Shown: positions 50,845-60,053, counted from the stretch's first letter. The stretch: DNA of 64,000 bases from UBA7803 sp041395905 (GCA_041395905.1 JAWKZP010000010.1:121711-185710); one strand, 5' to 3'. Translations and numbers: made by a program. Notes: generated by a model from the sequence alone, not told the origin.

Positions 50845-51621
50845 GTGGACTGGGACGATCTGAAATTCGTGACCGCGTTGGCCGGGGCGGGCAACGTGCG
50901 GGCAGCGGGGCGGCAGCTCGGCGTGCACGGTTCGACGGTGGCGCGCCGGGTCGAACAGCTCGAGCAGCGCCTCGGCGTGCGGCTGTTCAGCCGCACGCGG
51001 GCCGGCATGCGCGTTACTGAAGATGGCCGGGCCCTGCTCGATACCGCCCGCAGCGTGGCGGAACAGCTCGATACGCTGGAGCAGACGCTGCGCCGACGCA
51101 AAACCGCCGCGGCAGGACTGGTGCGCATCGCCGCCGCCGATCTGCTTGCGGCCGCGCTGTTGCCGGGGCTTGCCCGACTGCGGACGCGCGAACCCGACAT
51201 CGACTTCGAGCTGGTGGGTGGCGATGCGCTGCAGGCGCTGGAGCGCCGCACCGCGGACGTGGCGGTGGTGGTGACCGAGGACCCGCCTGGACACCTGCTC
51301 GGGCGCGCCCTGGGTGAGTACCGGGAGGCCTGGTACGGCGCGCCCGCATTCCTGGACGCGTTGTCCGATCCACCCGAGGCGGTCGTCGCCGTTGCCCCGG
51401 CGCGGCCGCTGCTGGCTCTGGAAGCTGCCCGGGCCGGCCTCGGCATCGCCCGACTGCCGTGTCGGCTGGGCGACGCGGACGAGCGCCTGCAGCGCGCCGC
51501 AACCCCGCCGCCGGTGTTAATCTCACGACTCTGGCTGTTGTCCAGCCCGGATCTGCGCGGTGTGGCCCGCGTGCAGCTGGTTGCAGGCTTCCTGCAGGAG
51601 TATCTGACCGAACCGGCGTGA
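50845..51621 (+). CDS. Short LysR family transcriptional regulator
   Basis: LysR-type regulator of 258 residues. The helix-turn-helix is clear: FVTALAGAGNVRAAGRQLGV with GSTVARRVEQLEQRLGVRLF. The effector-binding part is about 40 residues shorter than usual. GTG start with GGAGG 6-7 bases before. It is the first of a plus-strand run leading to the nitrile hydratase genes (69 bases to the hydrolase), so it may regulate that operon and itself through the palindromes at 50688-50737. Confidence 0.88.
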   Translation: MDWDDLKFVTALAGAGNVRAAGRQLGVHGSTVARRVEQLEQRLGVRLFSRTRAGMRVTEDGRALLDTARSVAEQLDTLEQTLRRRKTAAAGLVRIAAADLLAAALLPGLARLRTREPDIDFELVGGDALQALERRTADVAVVVTEDPPGHLLGRALGEYREAWYGAPAFLDALSDPPEAVVAVAPARPLLALEAARAGLGIARLPCRLGDADERLQRAATPPPVLISRLWLLSSPDLRGVARVQLVAGFLQEYLTEPA

Positions 51622-51689
51622 CGCCCTGGCCGGCGCCGGCAGACGTGGCGCCGGCCGAGGAATGTTGACCGCTCGAACGAGACCGACTG

Positions 51690-52595
51690 ATGCCTGAATT
51701 TTCGCCGCCGCCGTCGGAGCAACGCAGCCCGACCTCGCACGTGTATTTTTCGCAGCGCCTGCGCCTGCATTACGTCGACTGGGGCAACGGGTCGGCGCCG
51801 CACATGCTGCTGGTGCACGGCGTTCAGGATCACTGTCGATCCTGGGACTGGCTGGCGGCCCAGTACGCCGACGAGTTCCACGTCGTCGCGCCTGATCTCA
51901 GAGGGCACGGCGACTCCGAGTGGGTACGCGGCTCGAGCTACCACCACATCGATTACGTCTACGACATCGACCAGCTGTGCCGGCAGCGGGAGCTGGCGCC
52001 GACCGTGATCGTCAGCCACTCCATGGGCGGGACCCTGGCGGCGCTCTACGCGGGCATCTATCCCGAGTCGGTCGCAGCGCTGGTGATCATCGAAGGTGTG
52101 GGCTTGTGGCCGGGGTGGGGTGCTGAGCTCGCCGCGCACGAACGCATCCGGCAATGGGTGGACAACACCCGCGCGCTGGCCGGCCGTCAGCCCCGACGCT
52201 ACCCGACACTGGATGCCGCCCTGGCGCGCATGCAGCAGGTGAACGGCCATCTGAACGCCGAGCAGGTGGCGCACCTGACCGTCCATGGCAGCAACCGCAA
52301 CGAAGACGGCACCTACAGCTGGAAGTACGACAACTACACCCACGCGTGGCCCGCGTTCCGCATTCCCGAGCAGGAGACTATCGAGCTGTGGCAGCGCATC
52401 AGCGCCCCGGTGCTGCTGATCAACGCCGCCGAAGGATTCGCGCATCGGATCGGCCAGGACGGCACGTTAGCGCACTTTCAGCGTGCCGAGATGATCACTA
52501 TCGAGGCTGCCGGCCACTGGGCGCACCACGACCAGTTCGATGCGGTTTCCGCGGCCATCCGCGGCTTCCTCGTCAAGCAGGGGCTCACGGGTTGA
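51690..52595 (+). CDS. Alpha/beta hydrolase (2), nitrile hydratase operon
   Basis: Alpha/beta-hydrolase of 301 residues. LLVHGVQDHCRSWDWL holds the oxyanion turn, VAPDLRGHGDSEW the acid-turn loop, IVSHSMGGTLAALYAG the nucleophile Ser, and AAGHWAHHDQFD the catalytic His. The triad is complete. It lies 75 bases before the GH78-like gene in the same direction. In this setting it might act on the amide or ester product of the operon or on a hydroxynitrile (hydroxynitrile lyases share the fold), but that is only inferred; no amidase-signature gene is present. Confidence 0.87.
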   Translation: MPEFSPPPSEQRSPTSHVYFSQRLRLHYVDWGNGSAPHMLLVHGVQDHCRSWDWLAAQYADEFHVVAPDLRGHGDSEWVRGSSYHHIDYVYDIDQLCRQRELAPTVIVSHSMGGTLAALYAGIYPESVAALVIIEGVGLWPGWGAELAAHERIRQWVDNTRALAGRQPRRYPTLDAALARMQQVNGHLNAEQVAHLTVHGSNRNEDGTYSWKYDNYTHAWPAFRIPEQETIELWQRISAPVLLINAAEGFAHRIGQDGTLAHFQRAEMITIEAAGHWAHHDQFDAVSAAIRGFLVKQGLTG

Positions 52596-52670
52596 AGGGA
52601 TACGCCGCGTGCCTTGCCTGGCTTCGGATCAGTGCGCACACTGGCGGACCACGAATGGTCCGGACCTGAC

Positions 52671-55286
52671 ATGCGCGGTGCCCCGATCCGGCTACGCTGT
52701 GAATACCTGGAAAATCCCCTGGGGATCGACGAGCAGCGCCCGCGCCTGTCCTGGTGGGTCAACGACCCGCGCCCCGCGGAGATTCAGACCGCCTACCAGA
52801 TTCAGGCGGCGCTCTCGCTGGAAGCGCTGCACGCCGCCGTTGCCGAACTCTGGGACAGCGGCCACGTCGCCAGCCGCCAGACCTGCAACATCGTCTACGC
52901 TGGTCTGCCGCCCGCACCGGGCCAGCGCGTGTGGTGGCGCGTGCGTTGCTACGACAGTGACGGCGTGCCGAGCCCGTGGAGCGACCCGGCCTGGTTCGAG
53001 CTGGGCCTGCCTGCCGCTGCGGACTGGCGCGCCCAGTGGATCGGCGCCGCGCTGACCGGCAGCGCCACCACGGCGGTGCCGGCCGCAGTGCTCGGACGCA
53101 GCTTCGAGCTGCGCGAAGCGGTGCACTCGGCGCGTCTCTACGTCGCGGCCCTGGGTGCCTGCCGGGTCGAAATCAACGGTCGACGGGTGGGCACGGCACC
53201 GCTGCAGTCCGACTGGAGCGACTTCGCCCGGGAGGTCGCGTACAGCACCTACGACGTGACCCCGCTGCTGGCGCCGGGTGCCAATCGCATCGGCGTGCTG
53301 CTCGGCGATGGCTACTACTGCGGCCATCTCGGTGCTGGTCAGCGTCAGCAGTTCGGCGACCGACCGCTGCTCTGCGCGCAGCTGGTCGTGCGCTTCGCCG
53401 GCGGCGCGGTGCGGGTGATCGGCACCGACCCGGCATGGCAATGGCGGCCTTCCTGGGTGCTGAGCAGCGACCCGAGCCGCGGCGAGAGCGTCGACGGCCG
53501 CCAGCGGATTCCCGGATGGAGCCGCCCCGAACCGCCGGGACAGTGGTATCCCGTGGAGGTGGCCGGCGTCGCACCGCGGCGTCGGGCGCGTGCCCGGCCG
53601 CCGCTGGTGGTGCTCGGCGAGCACGCGCCGGTGGCCGATCCGATCCGGCGCCCGGCGGCCACCCCCGCACGCTACCAGCCGGCCGAGCCGCGCTGGCTGT
53701 TCGATTTCGGCCGCACCCTGATGGGCCGGCTGCGGGTCAGCCTGCAGGCACCGGCGGGAGTTGCCGTGCGGGTACGCTATGCGCTCGCGGCCGAGCGCAA
53801 CGGTGAGCTCAGCGAGGTGCACAGCGAAGACTGCTACAGCACGGCGGGCGCGGCAGAAGGCGAGACCTTCGAAGCGCAGCTCGTGCTGCACGCATTCCGC
53901 TACGTGGAAGTGACCGGCGCGCTGGAACGGGACGCTCTGGGCGCGGTGGTCGCCATTGCAGTCGGCGCGCGCAGTGCCGACAGCGCGGAGTTTTCCTGTG
54001 ACCACGAGCTGCTGCAGCGGTTCTACGACACTTCCCGTGCCGCAGTGCGCCACGCGCTGCTGGAGGTTCCCCTGGCCGGTCTGGCCCCCGCCGATCGTGT
54101 GCCCAAGGTTGCGGACGTCGGCGCCGTGGTGCGAGGAGCCGCGTGCCACCAGGAAACCGCGGCGCTGTTCTCGCGCTGGATCGAGGCGCTGATCGTGGCG
54201 CAGCGTGCCGATGGCGGTCTGCCGGCCGTGGTACCGCCAATTCCGGCGAGCACCGCCCGCGCCGGCCCCGGCGCGGTGGATGCGCTGGTTGTCGCGACCT
54301 GGTCGCTGTACCGCTGGTATGGCGACCGACGCCTTCTCGAGGCGGCCTATCCGGCGGTGCAACGCTTCCTGAACGGGTTGCGCGCCCAGTTTCCGGACGG
54401 GCTGCGCCGGGACGGGGCCGCAGATGAAAGCCCCGCGGATCCGCTGCAGTCTGAGCTCATTGGGACTGCCTGGTACTGCTACAGCCTGAGTCTGGCCGCG
54501 CGGATGGCTGGTGTCCTGGGCCGACTGCCGGATCTGGAGACCTTTGCCGCGGGCGCGGCGCACGTGCGTGACCTGTTCCGCCGGCGCTTCGTCAGCGCCG
54601 ACGGACTGCTGGTGGGCGACAGCCTGGGTGGATATCTGCTGGCACTGCAGTTCGGCCTGCTGGAAGGCGCCGAGCGCCCGCAGGCGCTGGCGCGCATGGC
54701 GCACAAGCTCAGATCCGCCGGCTTTCATCCGGACATCGACCTGCGCGACGGCGGCCTGCTGCTGGAGGTGCTCACGCGCGAAGGGCGCTCGGACCTCGCC
54801 TGCCAGGTGCTGCTGCAGACCAGCGCGCCGAGCTGGCTGCACCCGCTGCTCGGAGGTGCCAGCGCGCTGGTGGACGAATGCCGCGGCGAGATCGGCCGTC
54901 TCGCCATGGCCAGCGTCGTGGAATGGTTGATCTGCATGCTCGCGGGGCTCGCGCTCGACAGCGATCTGACACTCGAGCACAACGCCTTCCGGAGCATGCG
55001 CATCCGTCCTTATCCACCGCTCGGCCCGGGCTTCGCTGCCGGCGCGCCGTTGTCGCGGGTGCGCGCGGCCCTCGATACCGTGCACGGCCGTTACGAATCG
55101 GCCTGGCAGATCGATTCGGAAACCTTCGAGCTGCGCGTCCGGGTGCCCTGCAACTGCAGTGCCCGGGTGATCCTGCCGGATCGCAGCGAGCACGACGTGG
55201 TAGCGGGTGAGCACCACTTCTCCATGACGTTTGCGCAGGCAACGGACGGAATCCCGGTGCTGCGTGAGATATCGGAGGCATCCTGA
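52671..55286 (+). CDS. GH78 alpha-L-rhamnosidase homologue lacking catalytic residues
   Basis: Large protein of 871 residues with GH78 architecture: N-terminal beta domains (LRCEYLENPLGIDEQRPRLSW, then SARLYVAALGACRVEINGRR and VLLGDGYYCGHLG), an (alpha/alpha)6 barrel and a C-terminal beta domain. The catalytic loop, in GH78 normally DCPQRDERLGW followed by GD, reads GLAPADRVPKV at about 470: the general-acid Glu is Arg. The usual WERW segment with the base Glu reads LVDEC. No signal peptide is evident. So it is probably not a rhamnosidase, but a sugar-binding or structural relative. Its stop overlaps the nitrile hydratase beta start (TGATG), meaning translational coupling. ATG 52671 matches the family N-terminus. 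Confidence 0.82.
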   Translation: MRGAPIRLRCEYLENPLGIDEQRPRLSWWVNDPRPAEIQTAYQIQAALSLEALHAAVAELWDSGHVASRQTCNIVYAGLPPAPGQRVWWRVRCYDSDGVPSPWSDPAWFELGLPAAADWRAQWIGAALTGSATTAVPAAVLGRSFELREAVHSARLYVAALGACRVEINGRRVGTAPLQSDWSDFAREVAYSTYDVTPLLAPGANRIGVLLGDGYYCGHLGAGQRQQFGDRPLLCAQLVVRFAGGAVRVIGTDPAWQWRPSWVLSSDPSRGESVDGRQRIPGWSRPEPPGQWYPVEVAGVAPRRRARARPPLVVLGEHAPVADPIRRPAATPARYQPAEPRWLFDFGRTLMGRLRVSLQAPAGVAVRVRYALAAERNGELSEVHSEDCYSTAGAAEGETFEAQLVLHAFRYVEVTGALERDALGAVVAIAVGARSADSAEFSCDHELLQRFYDTSRAAVRHALLEVPLAGLAPADRVPKVADVGAVVRGAACHQETAALFSRWIEALIVAQRADGGLPAVVPPIPASTARAGPGAVDALVVATWSLYRWYGDRRLLEAAYPAVQRFLNGLRAQFPDGLRRDGAADESPADPLQSELIGTAWYCYSLSLAARMAGVLGRLPDLETFAAGAAHVRDLFRRRFVSADGLLVGDSLGGYLLALQFGLLEGAERPQALARMAHKLRSAGFHPDIDLRDGGLLLEVLTREGRSDLACQVLLQTSAPSWLHPLLGGASALVDECRGEIGRLAMASVVEWLICMLAGLALDSDLTLEHNAFRSMRIRPYPPLGPGFAAGAPLSRVRAALDTVHGRYESAWQIDSETFELRVRVPCNCSARVILPDRSEHDVVAGEHHFSMTFAQATDGIPVLREISEAS

Positions 55287-55960
55287 TGGACGGAATTCAT
55301 GATATTGGCGGCCGCCACGGTTTCGGACCCATCGCACCCGAACGCGACGAGCCCGCGTTTCATGAGCGCTGGGAAGCGCGTGTGTTTTCGATCATGCGTG
55401 CGGCGTCGGCGGCCGGCGTCGTGCGCAATACCGACCAGTTTCGGCACGCGATCGAGCGCATCGATCCGATAGCGTACCTCACGCACGGCTACTACGGGCG
55501 CTGGCTCGGTGGTCTCGAAACCCTCCTGACGGAGGCCGGGGTGATCTCCCGGGCGCAGCTGACCGCGCGCGTGGCCGAGCTCGGCGGCGATCCGCAGGCG
55601 GCGCCGGCTGCCCGCCCCGCCGCCGAGCCGGACGTCATCGACTACGTGGCGAGCGAGCGCGACAGCCGTCGGGCGGTGGCTGCACCGCCGCGCTTTGCAC
55701 CCGGTGCGCGGGTGCGCACTCAGGCGACGCCGAAGCCAGGGCACACGCGCCTGCCGACCTACGCCCGCGGACGGGTGGGCACCGTGATCGCCTGGCACGA
55801 TGGCTGGGTGTTTCCGGACAGCAACGCCCACGGCCGCGGGGAGAATCCTCAGCATCTCTATACCGTTGCCTTTGCCGGCGACGATCTCTGGGGTGAGGCC
55901 GGCGAACCGGGCCTCACGGTCCATCTCGACCTGTTCGAAAGTTATCTGGAGGCGCAGTGA
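55286..55960 (+). CDS. nthB: Nitrile hydratase beta subunit
   Basis: Beta subunit of nitrile hydratase, 224 residues, pairing with the alpha subunit to hydrate nitriles to amides in the cytoplasm. MDGIHDIGGRHGFGPI is the classical N-terminus; YYGRWLGGLETLL and the C-terminal SH3-like domain (FAPGARVRTQ, TRLPTYARGRVGTV, ENPQHLYTVAF) follow. A Pro/Ala-rich linker joins the two. Order beta-alpha is typical of cobalt-type enzymes. It is coupled to the GH78-like gene in front (TGATG) and to the alpha gene behind (GTGA). Confidence 0.95.
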   Translation: MDGIHDIGGRHGFGPIAPERDEPAFHERWEARVFSIMRAASAAGVVRNTDQFRHAIERIDPIAYLTHGYYGRWLGGLETLLTEAGVISRAQLTARVAELGGDPQAAPAARPAAEPDVIDYVASERDSRRAVAAPPRFAPGARVRTQATPKPGHTRLPTYARGRVGTVIAWHDGWVFPDSNAHGRGENPQHLYTVAFAGDDLWGEAGEPGLTVHLDLFESYLEAQ

Positions 55961-56529
55961 GCGAACCATCCCCACAGGCAATCCGCGCCGAGGCGCTGGA
56001 ATCGCTGCTCATCGAGAACGGCCTGCTCGACGCCGCGGCGGTGGACGAGGTGATCGAGCACTACAACGAGCGGGTCGGACCCATGAACGGCGCTCGCGTG
56101 GTGGCGCGCGCGTGGCGCGACCCGCACTTCAAGGCGCGGCTGCTTGCTGATGGCACCGCCGCGCTCAACGAGTTCGAGTTCGACACCACCCAGACAGAGA
56201 AGCTGGTGGTGGTGGAAAACACGGATGCCGTGCACAACCTCGTGGTCTGCACGCTGTGTTCCTGCTATCCCTGGGCGGTGCTGGGGTTGCCGCCCAAGTG
56301 GTACAAGGATCCGGCATACCGCTCGCGCGTGGTGCGCGAGCCGCGCGCCGTGCTGGCCGAGTTCGGCGTCGAGCTGCCCGAGCAACGACAGATCCGCGTC
56401 TGGGATTCCAGCGCCGAGGTGCGCTACATGGTGTTGCCGCAGGCGCCGGTTGACGCCGCCGAGTGCTCGGAGCAGGAGCTGGCCGGCCGGGTCAGCCGCG
56501 ATGCCATGATCGGCGTGGCGCTGTCATGA
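55957..56529 (+). CDS. nthA: Nitrile hydratase alpha subunit, cobalt type
   Basis: Catalytic alpha subunit of 190 residues. The metal-binding claw reads VCTLCSCYPW; Thr in the second position (CTLCSC) marks the cobalt type, Ser the iron type. Two of the Cys are oxidised after translation in known enzymes. NGARVVARAWRDPHFKARLL and GLPPKWYKDPAYRSRVVREP are also conserved. GTG start overlaps the beta stop. The following accessory gene should supply cobalt. No cobalt importer is visible here. Confidence 0.96.
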   Translation: MSEPSPQAIRAEALESLLIENGLLDAAAVDEVIEHYNERVGPMNGARVVARAWRDPHFKARLLADGTAALNEFEFDTTQTEKLVVVENTDAVHNLVVCTLCSCYPWAVLGLPPKWYKDPAYRSRVVREPRAVLAEFGVELPEQRQIRVWDSSAEVRYMVLPQAPVDAAECSEQELAGRVSRDAMIGVALS

Positions 56530-56846
56530 CCGATGAGCTCGAAGGGCCGCTGGCACCGCCCATGGCCAATGGGGAGGTGCTGTTCGAGGCGCCCTGGCAG
56601 GGCCGCGTGTTCGGCATGGCAAGGGCGCTGTGCGAGGCCGGTCTGTACACCTGGGACGAGTTCCGCGCCGAGCTCATCCGCGAGATCGCGCACTGGGATC
56701 GAGAGCCGGCGGGCGAGTATCGCTACTACGACCACTTCCAGCGCGCGCTGGAGCGGCTGCTCGCACGCAAGGGCATGCTCGCCGACGCCCAGCTCGAACG
56801 GCGCGCCGAGCTGCTGCGGGCACGTCCCCATGGTCATGACCACTGA
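56526..56846 (+). CDS. Nitrile hydratase accessory protein (P14K-like activator)
   Basis: Protein of 106 residues of the nitrile hydratase activator family, related in fold to the N-terminal half of the beta subunit. Key segments are FEAPWQGRVFGMARALCEAG, TWDEFRAELIREIAHWD and YYDHFQRALERLLARKGML. It ends in a His-rich tail (RPHGHDH) that could bind metal. It is thought to deliver cobalt by subunit swapping. ATG overlaps the alpha stop (ATGA). Confidence 0.92.
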   Translation: MTDELEGPLAPPMANGEVLFEAPWQGRVFGMARALCEAGLYTWDEFRAELIREIAHWDREPAGEYRYYDHFQRALERLLARKGMLADAQLERRAELLRARPHGHDH

Positions 56847-57345
56847 TCATCCTCGCGGCGGGACCCAGGGCGGCGCCGCAACCGCTGGTGCGCGCTATCG
56901 GCTGCAGACTCTGAGCGACAGCGAGCGCGACGCGCTGCTCGCGAGCCGCGTGTCGGCGATGCTGGCCTTCGTCGACGGCGATGGCTTCCCGCGCCTGGTG
57001 CCCTGCTGGTTTTTATGGGACGGCGCCGCCTTCGTCATCACCAGCGAGCCCGACAAGTTCCACGTACGCTGCCTGCGACGCAATCCGCGCGCGTCGGTGG
57101 GTGTCGAGACCGCCGAGGTGGGATTCGACCGGCTGGCCAACCGACAGGTCAAAGGGGTCGGTATGGTCGAGCTGTTCGCCGATGCGGGGCACTACTGGTC
57201 GCAACGGATCCGCGAGAAATATCTCGGCCCGTTGGACCTGCCGGCGCCGCCGACGGCACGCACGGTGATCCGCCTCGAGCCGGCGCGCTTGAGCGCCCAT
57301 GGCGGCGGTCTGCGCCTGGCTTCAGAGGCTGGCCAGGAAGGCTGA
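56836..57345 (+). CDS. Pyridoxamine 5'-phosphate oxidase-like protein
   Basis: Split-barrel flavin-binding protein of 169 residues. LLASRVSAMLAFVDGDGFPR, PCWFLWDGAAFVITSEPDKF and RRNPRASVGVETAEVGFDRL are typical of the PPOX/F420-binding superfamily. ATG at 56836 (or 56830) overlaps the activator gene by 11-17 bases, so it belongs to the nitrile hydratase operon. Role there is unknown; it may bind FMN, F420 or haem. Its last 24 bases overlap the convergent mnmH gene. Confidence 0.82.
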   Translation: MTTDHPRGGTQGGAATAGARYRLQTLSDSERDALLASRVSAMLAFVDGDGFPRLVPCWFLWDGAAFVITSEPDKFHVRCLRRNPRASVGVETAEVGFDRLANRQVKGVGMVELFADAGHYWSQRIREKYLGPLDLPAPPTARTVIRLEPARLSAHGGGLRLASEAGQEG

Positions 57346-58389
57346 GATTTCCTCCCAGCCGCCGCGTATGCGCACGCGCTGCGCCTTACGCTCGAGCTGA
57401 TAATCGTACATGGGGTCGTAGTACCACCGCAGCAGCATGGCTACCCAACCGCTGTGGTCGGCATGTCTGGCAAATGCCGCCACCAGCGACTGCTCGACGG
57501 ACTGGGTCCGCGCGCCGCCCAGCCGACGCCGGATGCGTTCCAGGGCGGCACGGTAGCGCGCTTCGAGCTCAGCGGCGGTCGTGCCCGCTGTCAGCGGCGC
57601 GGTGACGTAATCGGCCACGATGTTCGCGCAGCGCTGTTCGAACGGCACCTCCAGCACTGCCAGCGGGGCGTTCTGCATGCGTTCGAACACCGGGTCCGGC
57701 ACGGCAACGCGGCCGATGCTGCGGCTCTCGTCCTCCACGATCAGGGTGTGCCCCTGATGCCTGAGCAGCGCGACCGCGAGAGCGTTCTCGAACCCTACGG
57801 GCGCGGGCTGCGGAGTCGTCATGGCGCCGAATGCCGAACCGCGGTGGTGCGCCAGCCCTTCCAGATCGATGCTGTGCGCCAGGCGATTGAGCAGTACGGT
57901 CTTTCCGGAACCGGTACGCCCGGCCAGCACGCACCAGGGTTTGCTGGCCGGCACCGATTCGAGCACCGCCAGGCAGGTGTGTCGCAAGGCCTTGAAACCG
58001 CCGGGCACTCGGGGGACGTCCCAGCCCGCGGCGGCAAGCCAGGTCTGGGCGATCTGCGAGCGCTGGCCGCCGCGCCAGCAGTACAGCCAGGCATCGCGAT
58101 GTGCGCGCGCAAAGCGGCTCCAGGCCTCCACCCGCGCCGCTTTTACCGCGCCGCTCACCAGCTGGTAGCCGAGCGCCTCGGCGGCGGCCTGGCCCTGCTG
58201 CTTGTAGGTCAGGCCGACCCGATGGCGCTCGTCGTCGTCCAGGATCGGCAGGTTGCAGGCTCCGGGCACCGCGCCGCGCGCGAACTCGGCAGGCGCGCGC
58301 AGATCCAGAAACGGGGTAGCGCGCGCGAGCAGATCGGCGAGCTTCGGGTCGACCTGCGGTAGCGCACGGTATTGCGCCGCCTCGCTCAC
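57322..58389 (-). CDS. mnmH: tRNA 2-selenouridine/geranyl-2-thiouridine synthase
   Basis: MnmH (YbbB, SelU), 355 residues, which converts 2-thiouridine at tRNA position 34 to 2-selenouridine via a geranylated intermediate. N-terminal rhodanese domain with FLDLRAPAEFARGAVPGACN and catalytic Cys in YCWRGGQRSQ, then a P-loop domain with Walker A AGRTGSGKT and EDESRSIG. Implies that the cell makes selenophosphate (SelD, not in the window). GTG start overlaps the Sel1 gene stop (GTGA). Confidence 0.95.
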   Translation of the reverse strand: MSEAAQYRALPQVDPKLADLLARATPFLDLRAPAEFARGAVPGACNLPILDDDERHRVGLTYKQQGQAAAEALGYQLVSGAVKAARVEAWSRFARAHRDAWLYCWRGGQRSQIAQTWLAAAGWDVPRVPGGFKALRHTCLAVLESVPASKPWCVLAGRTGSGKTVLLNRLAHSIDLEGLAHHRGSAFGAMTTPQPAPVGFENALAVALLRHQGHTLIVEDESRSIGRVAVPDPVFERMQNAPLAVLEVPFEQRCANIVADYVTAPLTAGTTAAELEARYRAALERIRRRLGGARTQSVEQSLVAAFARHADHSGWVAMLLRWYYDPMYDYQLERKAQRVRIRGGWEEISAFLASL

Positions 58390-60053
58390 GGCACCAGTTC
58401 GGTCACGGCGCGGCGCGCGCGGAAATCCTCCAGGTGCTGCTCGAGCACCTCGAGCACGTCCTCGAGCTCGAGCCGACGGGCGGCGCTCAGTGCCTGTTCC
58501 TGCAGCACCACTGCGCGCTCGAAGTCGCCGCTGGCGGCGTGGGCGGCGGCCCAGGTATCCAGGTACTCGGGGCGCTGCCGGGCGTCGTCGTTCACGTTCA
58601 TGAGGCGATCCATGATGTTGCGCGCGTAGCTCGCGCGGCGCAGGTCCGCGGCGTCGGTCACAGCCAGCGTCCAGGCGACCTCGTTCACCACGTTGGCGTC
58701 ATCGGGCGCCACCTTGACCGCACGCTTGTACCAGCGCACGGCACGCGACGTGCTGCGCGGCGTGCCGACGCCGCGCGCATACAGGTTGCCGAGCAGCACC
58801 ATGGACTCCGCGTCATCGTCCTGCGCGAGCTCCTCGAGCCATTTCAGCGCGCGCGCATCGCCGGCCTGCCCGGCTTCGCGGTCGAGCAGAAAGCGTGCGT
58901 AGCTGCGGCGTGCGAACGGACTGCCGAGCTCCGAGGCGCGCACGTAGTAGCCGCGCGCCGCGTCCAGATCACGCGGCACGACTTCGCCGGCGTAGTGCAG
59001 ATGCGCGAGGTACATGAGCGCGTCGGCGTGGCCCTGTTCGGCCGCCTGCTTGAGCAGCGGCACCCCGCTGGCGACGTTGTCCTCGCCATAGTGACCGTTC
59101 AGGTACAGAACGCCCAGGGTGTACATGGCGTCCGCCGAGCCGAGCGCGATGGCGTGCAGATAGTTCTCCATCACCTCGTTCATTGCCGCGGTACGGGTCG
59201 CTTCGTCGTCGGTGCTGCGCGCCTCGTCCCAGTAGATGCTGGCGAGGATGGAGTTTGCCAGCAGATTGCCGGTGCGCGAGGCGCTGCGCAGCCAGTTAAT
59301 GGCGTCCTCGATGCGATTCTCGCGCGCCAGGTAGGCGCCTACCGCGGTCTGGGCGGCGGTATCGTTCTGCCGGGCCAGAAACCCGATCAGCGTGAGCGGG
59401 TTGAAATCGTGCGCGGTGGCTTCGGCGTGGTCGCCCGGCGTCTCAAGCGACTGGCGCATGCTGTCGTAGAGCCCGGTGAGGTCGAAGTGCAGGTTGCGAA
59501 TCGGTCCCTCCGGCGGCCGCGCCTGCAGCAGCAGCGAGAAGGGCTGCGCCTCACTGGTCTGGTAGATGGCACCCACCGGGCTCCAGCCTTTGCTCACGGC
59601 GTACATTCGGGCTTCCACCGCCGTCACCGCGGGCATGGGCCGCTCGTGGCTGCCGTCGCCCTGCCGTTCCATGTCGGCCTGAATCGCTGCCACCCAGGCC
59701 TCGTGCGGCTCAGCCGCGTCGGGCGCCTCCACGTGGCGGTAGAACCGGGCCAGCACGTAGTGCCCCGTGAGGCTGCCGTAGTAGGTATCGAGGATCGCGC
59801 TGCCGATGGATCCCAGTTTGAGCGGCTCGTCCTCGACGATGGCCAGCGCCTGTTCCTCGAGCTCGGTCAGCCGCTCCATGCGCGCAGGCAGGTCGTCGGC
59901 GGCGAGAAAGGCCTCGCGCAACCTGCCGGGGTCGACCTCTTCCCCGGCGGCGAGCCTCGCGGCCAGATCGCGGTAATTTGCCGGCGTGCTCTGGCAGCCG
60001 CCCAGCAGGGCAGCGATGAGCAGGGCGGCCGATACAACGGGCAGCAGGCGCAT
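58386..60053 (-). CDS. Sel1-repeat lipoprotein
   Basis: Envelope lipoprotein of 555 residues. The signal MRLLPVVSAALLIAALLGGC ends in a lipobox (LLGGC). The middle and C-terminal parts carry Sel1/TPR-like helical repeats, e.g. ADAMYTLGVLYLNGHYGE, ADALMYLAHLHYAGE, SPFARRSYARFLL and AESMVLLGNLYARGVGTP. Such repeats are protein-binding scaffolds. ATG at 60053 has AAAGGA before it. Coupled by GTGA to mnmH, though no functional link is known. Divergent from msrA. Confidence 0.88.
   Translation of the reverse strand: MRLLPVVSAALLIAALLGGCQSTPANYRDLAARLAAGEEVDPGRLREAFLAADDLPARMERLTELEEQALAIVEDEPLKLGSIGSAILDTYYGSLTGHYVLARFYRHVEAPDAAEPHEAWVAAIQADMERQGDGSHERPMPAVTAVEARMYAVSKGWSPVGAIYQTSEAQPFSLLLQARPPEGPIRNLHFDLTGLYDSMRQSLETPGDHAEATAHDFNPLTLIGFLARQNDTAAQTAVGAYLARENRIEDAINWLRSASRTGNLLANSILASIYWDEARSTDDEATRTAAMNEVMENYLHAIALGSADAMYTLGVLYLNGHYGEDNVASGVPLLKQAAEQGHADALMYLAHLHYAGEVVPRDLDAARGYYVRASELGSPFARRSYARFLLDREAGQAGDARALKWLEELAQDDDAESMVLLGNLYARGVGTPRSTSRAVRWYKRAVKVAPDDANVVNEVAWTLAVTDAADLRRASYARNIMDRLMNVNDDARQRPEYLDTWAAAHAASGDFERAVVLQEQALSAARRLELEDVLEVLEQHLEDFRARRAVTELVP

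Noticed and set aside
52692..55337. An 881-codon frame opposite the GH78-like gene.
   Set aside because: The plus-strand frame shows GH78 domains and operon coupling to nitrile hydratase; the antisense protein has no domain pattern.
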